Positions 47,105 through 57,499 of a stretch of DNA of 64,000 nucleotides are shown here, one piece after another (within the stretch, counting starts at the first letter, position 1; each line of letters begins with the position of its first letter). The notes beneath the pieces are model-generated. The model was not told where the DNA came from, ran no database searches, and saw only the letters and a program-made list of their open reading frames with translations. The stretch is taken from contig NC_134710.1 in NCBI RefSeq assembly GCF_043290135.1, positions 200,111,692 through 200,175,691 on the forward strand, in the 5' to 3' direction. Origin of the DNA: Rhipicephalus microplus. Lineage: Eukaryota; Arthropoda; Arachnida; Ixodida; Ixodidae. The position numbers and the translations under genes were made by a program.

Positions 47105-47431
47105 CTACTCTAGGGCTGCTGGCACTGGACTAAGCGCGTCCAGTACTTGAAGGGCGCCTTTGGCTGACGGTGTATTCATGTCGCTTAACAACATGCGAAT
47201 GGTGTCCACTAATAACCTTAGCATCACCATCACGCAATGATCTGGCTTCCCGGCCGTTGCTTGTTCTTGAGGCGGCTTCTGTTGAGGCTCAACAGATCGT
47301 CTAGGTTGAAGGGGTGCCCATTCCTTTGGAGAGAGAGATCTTCCAGCATCTTCTCTTTCAGCGCAGATGTTTGCCGTGCTAGGAGCCGCGCCTGACGAGA
47401 AAGTCAGAAACTCAAGTGAAATCGACAGGCG
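47105..47431 (-). pseudogene. LINE copy 2 ORF1, C-terminal fragment
   Basis: The last part reads RLLVDTIRMLLSDMNTPSAK and ALQVLDALSPVPAALE before the stop, three bases ahead of the ORF2 ATG at 47101. It aligns well with the end of ORF1 in copy 1. Toward higher coordinates the open frame continues without homology through SINE sequence, so that part is not ORF1. The zinc knuckle is not included because of the 5' truncation. Confidence 0.8.
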
Positions 47432-47488
47432 CGGCTGAATAGCCGTTTGTACAGAGTGCTTAGGTGGTGATATTTGAAGATGATAGTC

Positions 47489-47730
47489 GCCCCGCCGCGG
47501 TGGTCTAGTGGCTAAGGTACTCGGCTGCTGACCCGCAGATCGCGGGTTCAAATCCCGGCGGCGGCGGCTGCATTTCCCGATGGAGGCGGAAATGTCGTAG
47601 GCCCGTGTGCTCAGATTTGGGTGCACGTTAAAGAACCCCAGGTGGTCAAAATTTCCGGAGCCCTCTACTATGGCGTCTCTCATAATCATATGGTGGTTTT
47701 GGGACGTTAAACCCCAAAAATCAATCAATC
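47489..47730 (+). mobile_element. Full-length tick SINE
   Basis: The head is GCCCCGCCGCGGTGGTCTAG, the A box is TAGTGGCTAAGG and the B box is GGTTCAAATCC. The body is standard, with a TCAATCAATC tail. The duplication AAGATGATAGTC / AAGACGATAGTC (47477-47488 and 47731-47742) has one mismatch. It sits just outside the 5' end of LINE copy 2. Confidence 0.92.
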
Positions 47731-47744
47731 AAGACGATAGTCTT

Positions 47745-49667
47745 TCTTGGGCTACTTCGACACAAAAAACTTTGGTCTGTCTGTTTGTTTGACAAAACGA
47801 TACCCGATACGGCCCAAATTCAACCCCATCTACTGCGCCCACCAATATTGTCATGTTTCCGCGTTCATACTTTCACGATTGTCAAATAAAAACAAAATAT
47901 TGCGCAGTCCTGAGGCACAATAAAAACAGGTCAATATTTTGTGGTGTGTCTCTTTATACTAGATATTGCATAAGTTATTCCAAGGACCGTAGCGCTTATC
48001 AAACTGCACTGACAATGAAAAGGCAACTGATTCCAACGCTTTGCTAAGACGGGTAGGTGCCACCTACCCGTGGCTTCTTGTTGTACACCTTATCGCTTCC
48101 GAGATAGGCGCGCACGCCGCGCGCTTGCTATATCAGACCCCATTCTTCGTTTTACAAGATAACTATCAGATAGTGATCATGTCTCACGTGCCTGGATTCA
48201 CTCGTTTGCCTCCACTGCACCCATCGAGACACTCTAAACCAGTGCCTCCAGAATACCATCAACTGATTTTCTCGCGCAGAACATCAAATAAACGTTTTAT
48301 TCACTCTCTCAAGATGCAAGACCATCTTATTTCGACGACATTTGCAGTTAAGCGTGCAGATACGGGCCCAATTGTTTTATATTTCATAGAAGCCAAAGGA
48401 GTAGCACGAGGGTGATGCGTGTGCACACTTGCTGTCTTCCAGAGCGGAAATTTCCACGCTGCAGGTGGAACGAAAAAACCAGCTCGAAAGAGGACAAACG
48501 CCCACGAACGCGCCTGTGTGAAGCGCGTGATCGTGGGCAAAGAGATAGCGCGACAATCACGCTAATGTCGCTGCACTGTTCAAATGTTGACTAAATGGCG
48601 GCACTGATGTTTTCGCATGCGGTGTTTTTCCGATAACCACCACAAATGCCCCACTTGAGTTTCTGTCGCAACCGGTGTCCTTGTAGCCATTTTTATCAAC
48701 GCTGCTATGAGGCGCTTCTTACTGTCCTTTAGCCACAGCCACCGTAGAGTGAGTGCTGAGCAAACTCATGTGCCCGAGAAGCTCTGGCCGTCCCGCATAG
48801 CACACCAGAAGCTTTGCCTAGAAACCTTGTCCGTCTTCTTGGTTATTCACAGCGTTATATGATGTCATTTTCAACCAAACCAACCAAATGTGCCGGTAAT
48901 ACGCTTCGACCAACTAGCCAGAGCAAAACCATGAAAACATACTTCCGATCATTCCTGCGCTGCTTGAAGTGTACGATTAAGCACCACAGTGGAAAACCAC
49001 AGTGATATGTGCGGGCTACCACGACAATCCTAAACGCGGTGCGCTTTAGGGACCCGGGCTGTCGCAAGTTGTCGTTTGCGGTTCTCGTCTCATGTAGTTT
49101 TGAGTAACGCTGGCAAAAATACTGTGGCATGCTGGCGTGCCGACGCAGCGATGTCAACGAAGTCAACAGAGGCGTGAGCAGAGCTAGCCCTGTCGAGCAC
49201 TAGCGTGCTGCACTGAAGCAAAGTCATAGAAAAGGGGTGTGAACGGGAAGTGAGGCTGTGGAGGAGTGATGTGATGTGAGGATGAGTAGAAAGTAAAGCA
49301 GAAGAAGGAAGAGGAAGAACATGCTGTCATAGTATGCTGTCGTCTTATCTCGCCGCTTGCCGTCACGCACCCCAAACAATGTGTAGCATAGCAATGTAAT
49401 ACAAGGGAAGGATAAGGGAGGATCAGGAGACAAGGTATGACGGCAAAGAGGATGGAAAAGAGAAGAGAAGCTGAAGCATAGTATAAGTATTTATTGCGTT
49501 GTGCAGCCGAACCATGTACGTAATAGTCATTTATAGTAACAGGGCAGGAAAGGGAACTAAGGGTGAGGCGGGGTTTTGTGAGGATGAGAATGTCGGATAG
49601 GAGGAAGGGAGCTGGTAAGCCATATCCAAAAATTAAAAATAAACAGTTAATTCAGGCGTTTTGAAAT
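47745..49667. other. Unassigned stretch
   Basis: No family recognised. A 124-codon plus-strand frame ends at 48415 (first ATG at about 48179) and has no motif. A 10-bp hairpin, ACGGGTAGGT-GCC-ACCTACCCGT, lies at about 48049-48071. A second imperfect hairpin (GCCCACGA...TCGTGGGC) lies at about 48499-48540. CT/GA-rich DNA follows at 49200-49460. Confidence 0.45.
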
Positions 49668-49678
49668 ATGCAGAACTT

Positions 49679-49789
49679 GATAGATATGTGGGGTTTAACG
49701 TCCCAAAACCACCATTTGACTATGAGAGACGCCGTAGTGGAGGGCTCCGGAAATTTCGACCACCTGGGGTTCTTTAACGTGCACCCAAC
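49679..49789 (-). mobile_element. 5'-truncated tick SINE
   Basis: Minus-sense SINE 3' half (TGTGGGGTTTAACGTCCC at the tail side to TTCTTTAACGTGCACCC at the break), flanked by ATGCAGAACTT at 49668-49678 and 49790-49800. Confidence 0.93.
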
Positions 49790-49800
49790 ATGCAGAACTT

Positions 49801-50360
49801 CGAAAAAATACAGCGCAAAGAGCAGGCATAGAAAGTAGTGACAAGGCCTGGCGTTGGTCTTGTCACAACGAATTCCCTTCATGCCACTGTTTTTCTTAAG
49901 TTTAGCATAGTCAGGTATGGCGTCATGCAGGCAAAGCAACATGTCTTGCAAAGCGAGGGGGTGGGAAAGAAAATCAAGGGTAAGTAGAAAGTAAAGGAGG
50001 TAAAGATTATGCCGTCATTGTATCCTGTCATCTCATGTCGTAGCTTGGCGTCCCGCAGGCAAAACCATGCTGAGCATAACCAATTATAGGAATGGGGTAA
50101 GCAATAGAAATAGTGGTGAGGAGGAGGGCAAAGGCAGCATACTGTTATGAGGGTAGTTCACAAGGTTTGAACATAGACAAAAATTGGGCACAGTCGTAAA
50201 GTGCGATGTCCCAGCTATATTCAAGCAAACCCACGATAATATAGAAGCTATAATATAGAACAAGTTAGGCGACAGATGCGTAAGCAAAGCAGCCATTTGG
50301 GCTAGTTGGTAGCGGTTCATTAAGAAAGAGAGAAGTGAGGCGCAGTACGCAACAGCCACT
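49801..50360. other. Unassigned stretch
   Basis: No gene recognised; purine-rich short tracts. Confidence 0.45.
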
Positions 50361-50479
50361 GGAGGAGAGAAGAACAACAAAGACGCATCATGTGACAAAT
50401 TTCTGTAAGCTATATATGTGTTCCACCTTCAATAAACTTTCAGTTGCGAGTGTGCGCCTGTGTTGTTCTTCTCTCCTCC
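50361..50479. repeat. Inverted repeat, 19-bp perfect arms, with AATAAA inside
   Basis: GGAGGAGAGAAGAACAACA (50361-50379) and TGTTGTTCTTCTCTCCTCC (50461-50479) are exact reverse complements. Between them are TTCAATAAACTTTCAG and GTGTGCGCC. The layout is like the element at 61563-61868. Confidence 0.85.
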
Positions 50480-52850
50480 AATCCCTGTTATGTACATGCA
50501 GCGCTCCACTTCTGTCTTTCATAATGAGATGCATGAGCACTCCACCCTGGGCACTGTCACATTTTGAGCATAATTCCTGGCCAGCCTGTAGGGCAATCAT
50601 GAACATGTGTTGTGATTCAACTGTATAGATGCACTGATTAGACGCGTCTTTATCTTTGTTCGCACAAGTTTATTTTGTCATTTTCAGAAGTAAACACCAG
50701 TTAGAAGTCAGCGCTCTTTTCCACTCGTGCTATTTTTCCCATGTTCTTGGGCTGGAACATTACACCGTCATTCTCTCAGACCAACTATAGCCCAAGCTTC
50801 TATTACTTGTAGAGCATATCTTAGCCTTGCATAGTATAGCGTAGCAATAGCACGGAAAAAGGGAATTATGGTGAAGAGAGAGCAGTAAGGTTAGAGAGAG
50901 GAAGAGGAAAAGAAGCTGGGGAAAGTGTGCCAGTGTATCACAAGTTCAGATTTTTTTTTTTCGTCATAGAGGCCCAGCAGGCTGCAAAGCTGGATGGCAC
51001 GCGCTTCCTTGTAAGCACGAACGCTGCTGATCGAATTCAGATCCTTCAGCGACACTCACAGACTTTGTTTCGTCCTCTCTACTTCTACTCTGGTACCTTG
51101 TCTATTGGGCACTTTGAATTCCCATAATAATGTCTTACCAAGCAGCCCCTGAAGACACGCTACTTAAATTTGTCGCTGCACGACACGAGGATAACTGCTC
51201 ACACATAAGTTTTCTACCTGCTTTACGTCGAGTTAAGTGCATATAATTTTGTAGTCCAAATTGAAATAACCTCGATGTAGGGGAGTTGACCCTTTAATAC
51301 TGACGGCGGACCTCAGGCTGCTTCCCGAGGACTTTGGAGGACGTGTGTATTCTTTGACAGTAATCATCAGGTCTCATGTGTTGTTCATTATGGGAACGAA
51401 GGCTCACTATATTGCCCGTGAACTGAAGAATGGTATAAATGCCGGCTAATGGGTATTTTATTGCAAGGTGTTGGTGTAGCGCTACTAACAAAAAGTTCAA
51501 AAATAGCACATAAAGTGCGTCTTTACTGTCGTCTTCTTTCTTACTCATTTCGCTTGTTGTTCTGCACCCACATCTTCCGATATTGTCCCTGACATCCCAC
51601 AGGGTCTGCTACTACACGGCCTTCAAGGGGTCGCCAAGCAACAGTACACTTATCGAGACCCATCACAGTATACTGCGTCATGTAGTGGGAATTCCACGGT
51701 TTCGGGTTTCGCAGTGCAAACAAGAAGAATGGCATGAACGGAGCTCACAGAACTTACGTGCGTCGTTTACTTTTTCCGCGTTCTTGGTGCTGAGAAACAG
51801 CTGCTTATGCTGCGCCAACAAGCCCAACTGTTTACACTTCAGTGATTTTACGGTCGTCCAACTTATCGAAAAAACTATTTATATGCGCCTTTGTTCATTA
51901 TTTAGAGGTTTTCATCATAACAAAAAATCACACTGTGCGCACCACAAAACACGTAGTCGCTTGCGCAATTATTCGAAAAAGCATTTCATGATATTTCAAC
52001 ACACACTATCCAAAATTGACAGTTGCGTAAACTTTAGGTTAACAAAGAATGGACAGAGTTGTAACGTACATGACCAGCATGTTTTTGCAATCAAAAACGC
52101 ATTGAATATCAACTTTCAATTTCCTAGTTAAAGTGTAACATCATTCAATAAACTATGTTGCACATTCACTAAGAAAATATACACAATGCACATGTTTCAA
52201 AAAAGTAAGCTCTACGAGTATCGAATAGTGTGGTCATCCTATTCTCTTTGTTTCTAACATTTCAGGTCTAAAGATACGACTGCCCGTTTGACAGCGCTGA
52301 AACATGCATGAATACTGCAAGTAGACGCCATGCTTCAACTAAACTTGAAAAATAAAATAACAGAGGTGATTCACCTGTACTATTTGTAACCCTCCTATAT
52401 AAAGGCACGTTTGATAACGTATGATTATCACTGCTTAATGTTACATAAATTGGGAAAAAACTGCAAGTAAGCTGAACAACATTTGTTGGAGGAACATGCT
52501 TCCAATAATATTGCAATTTAAACTGATATGTATAGGAGAAGTAGGTAGAAGAAAAGGTTGAAAACAAATGTCAACATATAAAAGTACAATAAGAGTTGTA
52601 GTTGCTATCAACTCTGTGCATCATTATAACACAAAAAGTACTTGCCCATAATAGGACAACGAAATGCAAAGACTTAACTACTCACATACTAAAACAACCC
52701 GCCTTAATATCATTGGCCACGTGTGTGGTATTCAAGTTACATTCTAAGCATAGCTATCTAGTCTTGACAAGTGACCTCGAAGTCTGTGCATATCTTATTT
52801 CATTCATTTGATTGCGTATATATTCAACGTTTCAAGAAAAACTAAAGACC
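50480..52850. other. Unassigned stretch
   Basis: No gene family recognised on either strand. A 182-codon plus-strand frame at 51583-52131 lacks any motif, and its composition is like the flanks. Confidence 0.45.
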
Positions 52851-53640
52851 ATGTCCCCGAAGGGAAACTTGATGGTATGCGAAGCAGCAGCGGTGCGCAC
52901 TGTGTTGGCGCGGTTAAAACGAGCGTCGGAGCGGATGCTGGAAGAACAGTTTGAAGAAAAACTTGGTGTAGCGTTTGTTTGAAATGCTAAGACACAAGAG
53001 AAGGGACGCGTTGAAGACGCTTGCGCTTGGCTGCCACGGCTCGCGTCTCGTCGATGTTACCCGGGCACCATCTCTATTCTCGAACGTGATCGGTTCTTGA
53101 CTCGCACGTCTTCGGTGTCATTGGTCTTCCACTGCCAACGCTTGCGTTCGGCTTCCCATGCTCGCGCCTCCTTGGTGTTCCAGGCGCGACGTCGCCATTC
53201 GCGAACGCGATCGGCTTCGCTAACCCGCAACGCTGGCGACGGCCGGGAAAGGTACTCGCATATTAGCAGCAAGCATGCCCTGTTGGCGTCCCACCTGTCA
53301 CCGTGATCGCGCAGCAAGCAGCGGCGCGCTGTTCCAATTGCCGGCACCGCAGTACTACGACCGGTCCAGACGACGACGCGCGAGCATGCGCAGCGCGCCA
53401 ACATTGCGGTTTCTTTTCGCCGACAGATAGAGAGGCTGTGCGGGTGAGGATTTGATGCCGACGTGAGGAGTGGGCTAAAGCGTTGCAAACAGTGGAGAGG
53501 GGGAAGTGAGAGAGATGACACGCGACAAGCAGCGATAGGCTAGGGAGAAAGTGACGTCACGCACGCGCACTGCGAGGGAAGGCGTGGCCTACTTGGCACT
53601 GCTTCGGTGCAGAGGGACAGCGTTACACAGGCGAGTCAAA
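52851..53640. other. GC-rich island, probably dispersed tick repeat
   Basis: Sharp rise in GC and CpG (ACGACGCGCGAGCATGCGC, GTGACGTCACGCACGCGC). The phrase order CACGCACGCGCACTGCGAGG then GGCGTGGCCTACTTGGCAC is one I remember as recurrent in tick genomes, but I could not check it. It contains the Arg-rich frame on the minus strand. Confidence 0.4.
53057..53521 (-). pseudogene. Arg/Glu/Trp-rich open frame related to the R/E repeat ORFs
   Basis: The 154-codon minus-strand frame is unremarkable in its first half. In its second half it reads VSEADRVREWRRRAWNTKEA then RAWEAERKRWQWKT, with VRVKNRSRSRI at the end. The alternation of VRE/RAWEAE/VRVK blocks about 15 to 20 residues apart resembles the RARE-type blocks of the ORF at 31596. 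Trp in place of Arg suggests CGG to TGG changes through CpG decay. I read it as a decayed copy of that repeat ORF type, not a host gene. Confidence 0.4.
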
Positions 53641-54200
53641 GAGCTACTATGCATCTATTATTCAGGAATATTATATCTTACTAAAATCCGTACCATGAGC
53701 CACAAGCATAGAGTAACGTCCGGGCAGATGAAGTTTAGAAGATGTGAAATGTATTTCAGCCCATGTATTCTTTTTCAAATAATGCTCTGGCTTGATTATG
53801 CCTTGCCTATAATAATTGTAACTGACTCAAATTTAGTCAAGTTATCATATTAGGCTTAAGTTAGGAGCGGCAAAAGCATTTTTTCAGGTACATGGTTGGG
53901 CCAAATATCTTTGCTGGTACACTTCTCATAATCACAATATTTTATATCTTAACAATAGTATTATTAGTATGTATGTGCGAGTGCATATTTTGTTCTCTTT
54001 TATTTTTGGTTGACATTTGTGTGAGCAATGCCTTATCAATATGAACATTTCGGAACTCGAAGCTTTCGCTTCTAATGAAAGTGACTGAGACATGGAACTC
54101 TATTAACCGCTAACACTACTGGAAAACTGGCAGAAAGTCGCGATGTGAAGCACCAAGGCAAGAAAGTCCACGTTTTGACGTGCTCTACACGGACCGGCTT
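53641..54200. other. Unassigned stretch
   Basis: AT-rich, no motif recognised. Confidence 0.45.
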
Positions 54201-54211
54201 GTACTTGATAG

Positions 54212-54925
54212 TTATTGTCCTGTGTCCACTCCCATGCCTCTAACATGGACTACAAGGCCTGGATGTCCCTTTAGGCGCGCCTTGCTTTTTGCGCTGATGG
54301 TGTACTTTCTCCTGTTGTGGATGATGGTGATGTCTTTCGTGCTAGAACCAGCTACCTCTTGGACACGTGAATCCGAAGAATGCGCCCCAGTAAAGTACAC
54401 AAAGGACCGTGGCCGGGTATTGTTCCTTGAGGCTGCTTTCACCGTTAGTGGTGGCTGATGCTTGCTGGGTGGGACGACTGCCGGCATCATCCAAGGAACA
54501 GATTCAGGATATTTTATGGTCAGTTTAGGTGACACTGGGGCTGCGATCAATTGAGGCGACAGAAGAAATACGACACCGGTACTGTCTACGGGGGTTCCAG
54601 TCACAAACTTCTTCACTACCTTGATCTTAGATAGCTTTCTGCCACGCATGGATGGTGGATTCTCACGACGCCAGTGGCGGAAGCCCATAGGCCGGTTGTA
54701 CACGTATAACTTCTGCCAGGGAAGCCTAGGTAAGTTACCACGACCGTACAGAAAAGGTCCACGAAGGTCCGGCTCCAGCGCGAACATGCTCGTCGTGGGC
54801 CTCGGCCTGTCACGTTGTCTCCCGGGCAAGGTCATCTGGCGGAGGCGCTGCCAAAGGTGGGCCGCAGTCGAATGTGACTCAATGCCTGGACACAGCACCA
54901 GCAAGCTCCAAGTCACTACGACTCC
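54212..54925 (-). CDS. Candidate terminal exon of a host secreted or basic protein
   Basis: A minus-strand open block of about 238 codons, ending at TAA (54212-54214), stands out by length, even composition and lack of any transposon motif. It does not begin at an ATG: an in-frame TAG lies just upstream (54944-54946) and the first Met is about 36 codons in. A 3' splice site, CATACACTTGCAG|GGAGTC, puts the exon start near 54925 in phase 0. The first residues, VVVTWSLLVLCPGIES, look like a hydrophobic signal core followed by a cleavage-like site. The rest is basic and Pro-rich (LPGRQRDRPRPTT, MRGRKLSKIKVVKKFVTGT, RRKYTISAKSKARLKGHPG). No family recognised. It could be a last exon whose first exon lies beyond 54.95 kb, or a chance frame in GC-richer DNA. 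Confidence 0.45.
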   Translation of the reverse strand, partial: GVVVTWSLLVLCPGIESHSTAAHLWQRLRQMTLPGRQRDRPRPTTSMFALEPDLRGPFLYGRGNLPRLPWQKLYVYNRPMGFRHWRRENPPSMRGRKLSKIKVVKKFVTGTPVDSTGVVFLLSPQLIAAPVSPKLTIKYPESVPWMMPAVVPPSKHQPPLTVKAASRNNTRPRSFVYFTGAHSSDSRVQEVAGSSTKDITIIHNRRKYTISAKSKARLKGHPGLVVHVRGMGVDTGQ

Positions 54926-54944
54926 CTGCAAGTGTATGAGCACC

Positions 54945-55939
54945 TATGAGTTTCTGTAGCGATTATGGGATTTTTCGCACTTAAAGCTTCTTTATAATGG
55001 TACAGCGTAATGACGTATGCAAGGCTCACTAAAGCTTTTGTCCGTAGACCTATCCCAGTATTAAAACATGCACTCGCACATCTCACAAAAATGTAAATAA
55101 ACACATATCAAGTGCACACATTTACAGGAGATTTCCAAAGTGTACCATGCTACAAACTCGTATAACCATTTACCAACATATGTTCAACGAAGTCACAGGT
55201 ACTTTTTTGAATACTTTTATAAGGTATAGATTTTGATTTCATGCCGTCCATAGCTAACACATTCTATGAGTTGTCATTGTTTCATTGAATTCGCCTCCCT
55301 TGATTGGCGAAACGTTTTGAGCTGCTTTTTTAACGGCGTGCCCTTATTACGTTATCAGTGGAGGTTATCATTTATCTGGCTTCATCATACAAATTTCTCA
55401 TTGTTTTGTCTGCAGATTTTTTAATTTGTTTAAACCACTCTAAAAGTGGCAGATGAATAGCAAAGAATTCTTTGTTAATTGTCGGTAGTGTATATCAGAG
55501 CTTACCACTCCGAATTGAGTTTTGGTCAGTTCTGCTAAGTTATATCCCAAATTTTCCCTAAAGGACACGTATGCCCCAGATATGGGCATTAATATAAATG
55601 AGTACTTGACAAGAGCTTTCGTTACTATTCTCTAAAGTCGTCACTAAGTATTTTACTGTCTTAACGTCGCTATTATAGCGCATTGCAACATCTAACAAAA
55701 ACTAAATGAACAAACAATGTTACTTCATGCATTCCTAATCAACATTACCTCTAAGATCTTATTTTGTGAATGGGAATTTTTAATAGTACTTTCAAATATA
55801 ACAATTTCTGAGCCACTTTAAAGACCTTTGTATGCTATTGCACTATTAGTTTAGAAATGTTGCAAGGACTGAGATTCCTTGTGCGAATATCACTAAAATA
55901 CAGGGAAATAACCGAGAAACGGAATCATAGATAAAAGAA
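54945..55939. other. Unassigned AT-rich stretch
   Basis: No gene recognised. If the exon at 54212-54925 is real, this would be intron. Confidence 0.45.
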
Positions 55940-56174
55940 TAATTGATATGGAGAGTCCCAAAACCACCATATAATTATGAGAAACCGCGTAGTGAGGGGC
56001 TCTAGAAATTTCGACCACCGGAAGTTATTTACGTGCACCCAAAACTGAGCACACGGGCCTACAACACTTTCGCATCCATCGAAAATGCTGTTGCTGAAGG
56101 CGGGATTCGATCCTGTGGCCTGCGGGTCAGCAGCCGAGTGTCTTAGCCAATAGACCACTACGACCGGGCGATTG
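55940..56174 (-). mobile_element. Full-length, diverged tick SINE
   Basis: In minus sense it runs from the tRNA-like head (plus-side CCACTACGACCGGGCG) through a B-box-like GGATTCGATCC region (plus) and the body to GGTGGTTTTGGGACTCTCC. An imperfect duplication, TAGATAAAAGAA / TAGATAAAGAA, lies at 55928-55939 and 56175-56185. It is more diverged than the copies at 19.9, 43.4 and 47.5 kb. Confidence 0.85.
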
Positions 56175-56179
56175 TAGAT

Positions 56180-56520
56180 AAAGAAGCCGCGCCGTAATGT
56201 TAGTACACTTCAAAACAGCTATCTAACAATTGAAACAAACCATAAAAATTAAAACGAGAATAAAAAACTTCAAGAAAATGGCGGCTTGCAACATTAAAAA
56301 CATAGTTGAACTTGAAATGTCACGAGAACCAGCATTTGAACGAAACGAAGGACGACAGCAGCGCAAAAAGAAAGACTAAACAGAGGGAGAGACTGCGAGA
56401 AAGAAAAGCGCCCTTACGTAAGAAAACCTGTCTTCGTCAGGGTCGCAACTGCTAACACGCAAAAACAACAGTTTTCTACCACCCCAACGAGGACAATCAC
56501 TCTTGTCAATCGAAATGCTG
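56180..56520. other. Unassigned spacer
   Basis: A-rich DNA, no feature recognised. Confidence 0.4.
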
Positions 56521-56562
56521 GCTCCTGCGACAATCTCTGTTCAACATTTATCGTGATAGATA

Positions 56563-56844
56563 TTATATCGATACTCTAGGCCAAAATTTTCCGCCGGCGT
56601 TGGCATCGACGTCATTCAGCGTATATGTATACGTATCTATATATGTGAAAACCCAAGAAAGGAAAAAATGGCCAATTCCACGTACAGTGGGAAACGTTGA
56701 TATGCGAGCACGAATGAGGAAGGTCGATATGTCACTTTTAAAGTCAAAGCCTTGCTGCCTAAGCGAAGAGATGAACGTGATAGCAACAATGGTCACCCGC
56801 CGAATGGCAAGCAGATCGAAACGTGCCCCGCGTTTCTCACGCAC
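56563..56844 (-). pseudogene. ORF of the unclassified repeat, 3' part (GGK..PRVS end)
   Basis: The frame reads VREKRGARFDLLAIRRVTIV, AITFISSLRQQGFDFKSDIS, VRGIGHFFLSWVFTYIDTYT, then NDVDANAGGKFWPRVSI and stop. The first half aligns with the frame at 59215-59350 (VREQHAARSNHLAVLSVTFQ and AIAFIASALRRNCDFFKKD). The end aligns with the frame at 57371-57472. Two independent matches at peptide level, with the same stop position in the second, argue that this was once a real protein of a repeated gene or mobile element. The upstream frame at 57223-56903 is in another phase. I do not recognise the family. The start is not defined. Confidence 0.5.
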
Positions 56845-57192
56845 AAATGACGCACGAAACCTACTGACAGGTACAGATGAACGTGAATAAGCGTCTCAGT
56901 TGTTACTTCGCTGTGTCTGAAAAGCGTGTCTTTTTTGGAAACGGAGAATGTGCAACGATTGTAGTGACCTTTGTGCGCCTGGTAACTACAACAGAATCAT
57001 TCCAGTGAAAGCCCAAGGCGCACGATTGTCCCCACCGCGAGCTATTCAAGAGCACACGTGAGCGTCTACCCTGCCCCTTTCCACGGGGCAAAGTACGCGT
57101 GGGAAATGAGAGGGCGTGCCACAGCGTCATGACGATGTGGCGGTGCGCGCTCACTGCATCACCGCACTGGTCCTGCTCAAAACACAATAGTG

Positions 57193-57210
57193 CCCCCCCC
57201 CCCCCCCCCC
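57193..57210 (+). repeat. Run of 18 C
   Basis: Homopolymer; similar runs lie at 10992, 16542, 19539 and 26586. Confidence 0.97.
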
Positions 57211-57365
57211 TCGAGAAGTCCATGACCAGCGGTAAGTGACTGGTATAAATAGCTTGCCGTTTGAACGTTGAAGGAAGTGCTCCTTCGTAGTTCAGAGACT
57301 AATGCCTCGAACTCACAATTCAGAGATCAATTCCGCACACTGGAATCTTTTTCTGGAATATTTTG

Positions 57366-57495
57366 ATTACGTTTTCATATATATAGATACGTGTACATAT
57401 ACGGTGAATGACGGTGAAACCAACGTCCATGTTGACCCTGGCGGCAAAATCCAGCCGAGAGTGTCCATGTAACTGCTAATGCAATAACGAAATCA
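57366..57495 (+). pseudogene. 3' end of the unclassified repeat ORF, copy in opposite orientation
   Basis: The plus frame 57371-57472 reads VFIYIDTCTYTVNDGETNV, then DPGGKIQPRVSM and stop TAA. It matches VFTYIDTYTYTLND and GGKFWPRVSI with stop at 56563. An in-frame four-residue difference lies between ND and GGK. After the stop, GCTAATGCAATAACG matches the ATCTATCACGATAAATG-type sequence of the other copy. The part before 57366 does not align, so this is only the 3' end. It directly precedes the 147-bp tandem element. Confidence 0.55.
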
Positions 57496-57499
57496 GCAC

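Larger units (their letters stand above)
43005..47431 (-). mobile_element. I/LOA-like non-LTR retrotransposon, copy 2 (5'-truncated, with nested SINE)
   Basis: The minus strand encodes the end of ORF1, an endonuclease, a reverse transcriptase and an RNase H. It ends in the same 3' region as the copy at 1-4420 (plus-sense GGGAGGTTAACCAG, then CTACCCTACACTGGGG, at 43036-43082). A 12-base repeat, GCTGAATAGCCG, is present at about 42994-43005 and again near 47431-47442. I read it as the target duplication, which makes this a 5'-truncated insertion of about 4.4 kb including the SINE. The frame has stops and shifts. Confidence 0.87.
56527..57223 (-). repeat. Unclassified ORF-bearing repeat, copy 1
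   Basis: On the minus strand the segment from about 57130 to 56730 aligns, with changes, with the plus strand at 58690-59340 (for example GGCGCACAAAGGTCACT against GGTGCACAAAAATCACT, and GCGAAGTAACAACTGAG against ATGAAGTAACAACTGGA). The segment 56655 to 56527 aligns with plus 57366-57495. So the pieces belong to one or two dispersed families. A run of 18 C at 57193-57210 borders it. Confidence 0.65.

Noticed and set aside
47500..47728. N-terminal half of a 207-codon frame joined to LINE ORF1
   Set aside because: It translates the antisense of a full-length SINE; the fusion is accidental.
51583..52131. 182-codon plus-strand frame
   Set aside because: Long but without motif or coding-like composition; begins at a non-ATG codon region of AT-rich DNA.
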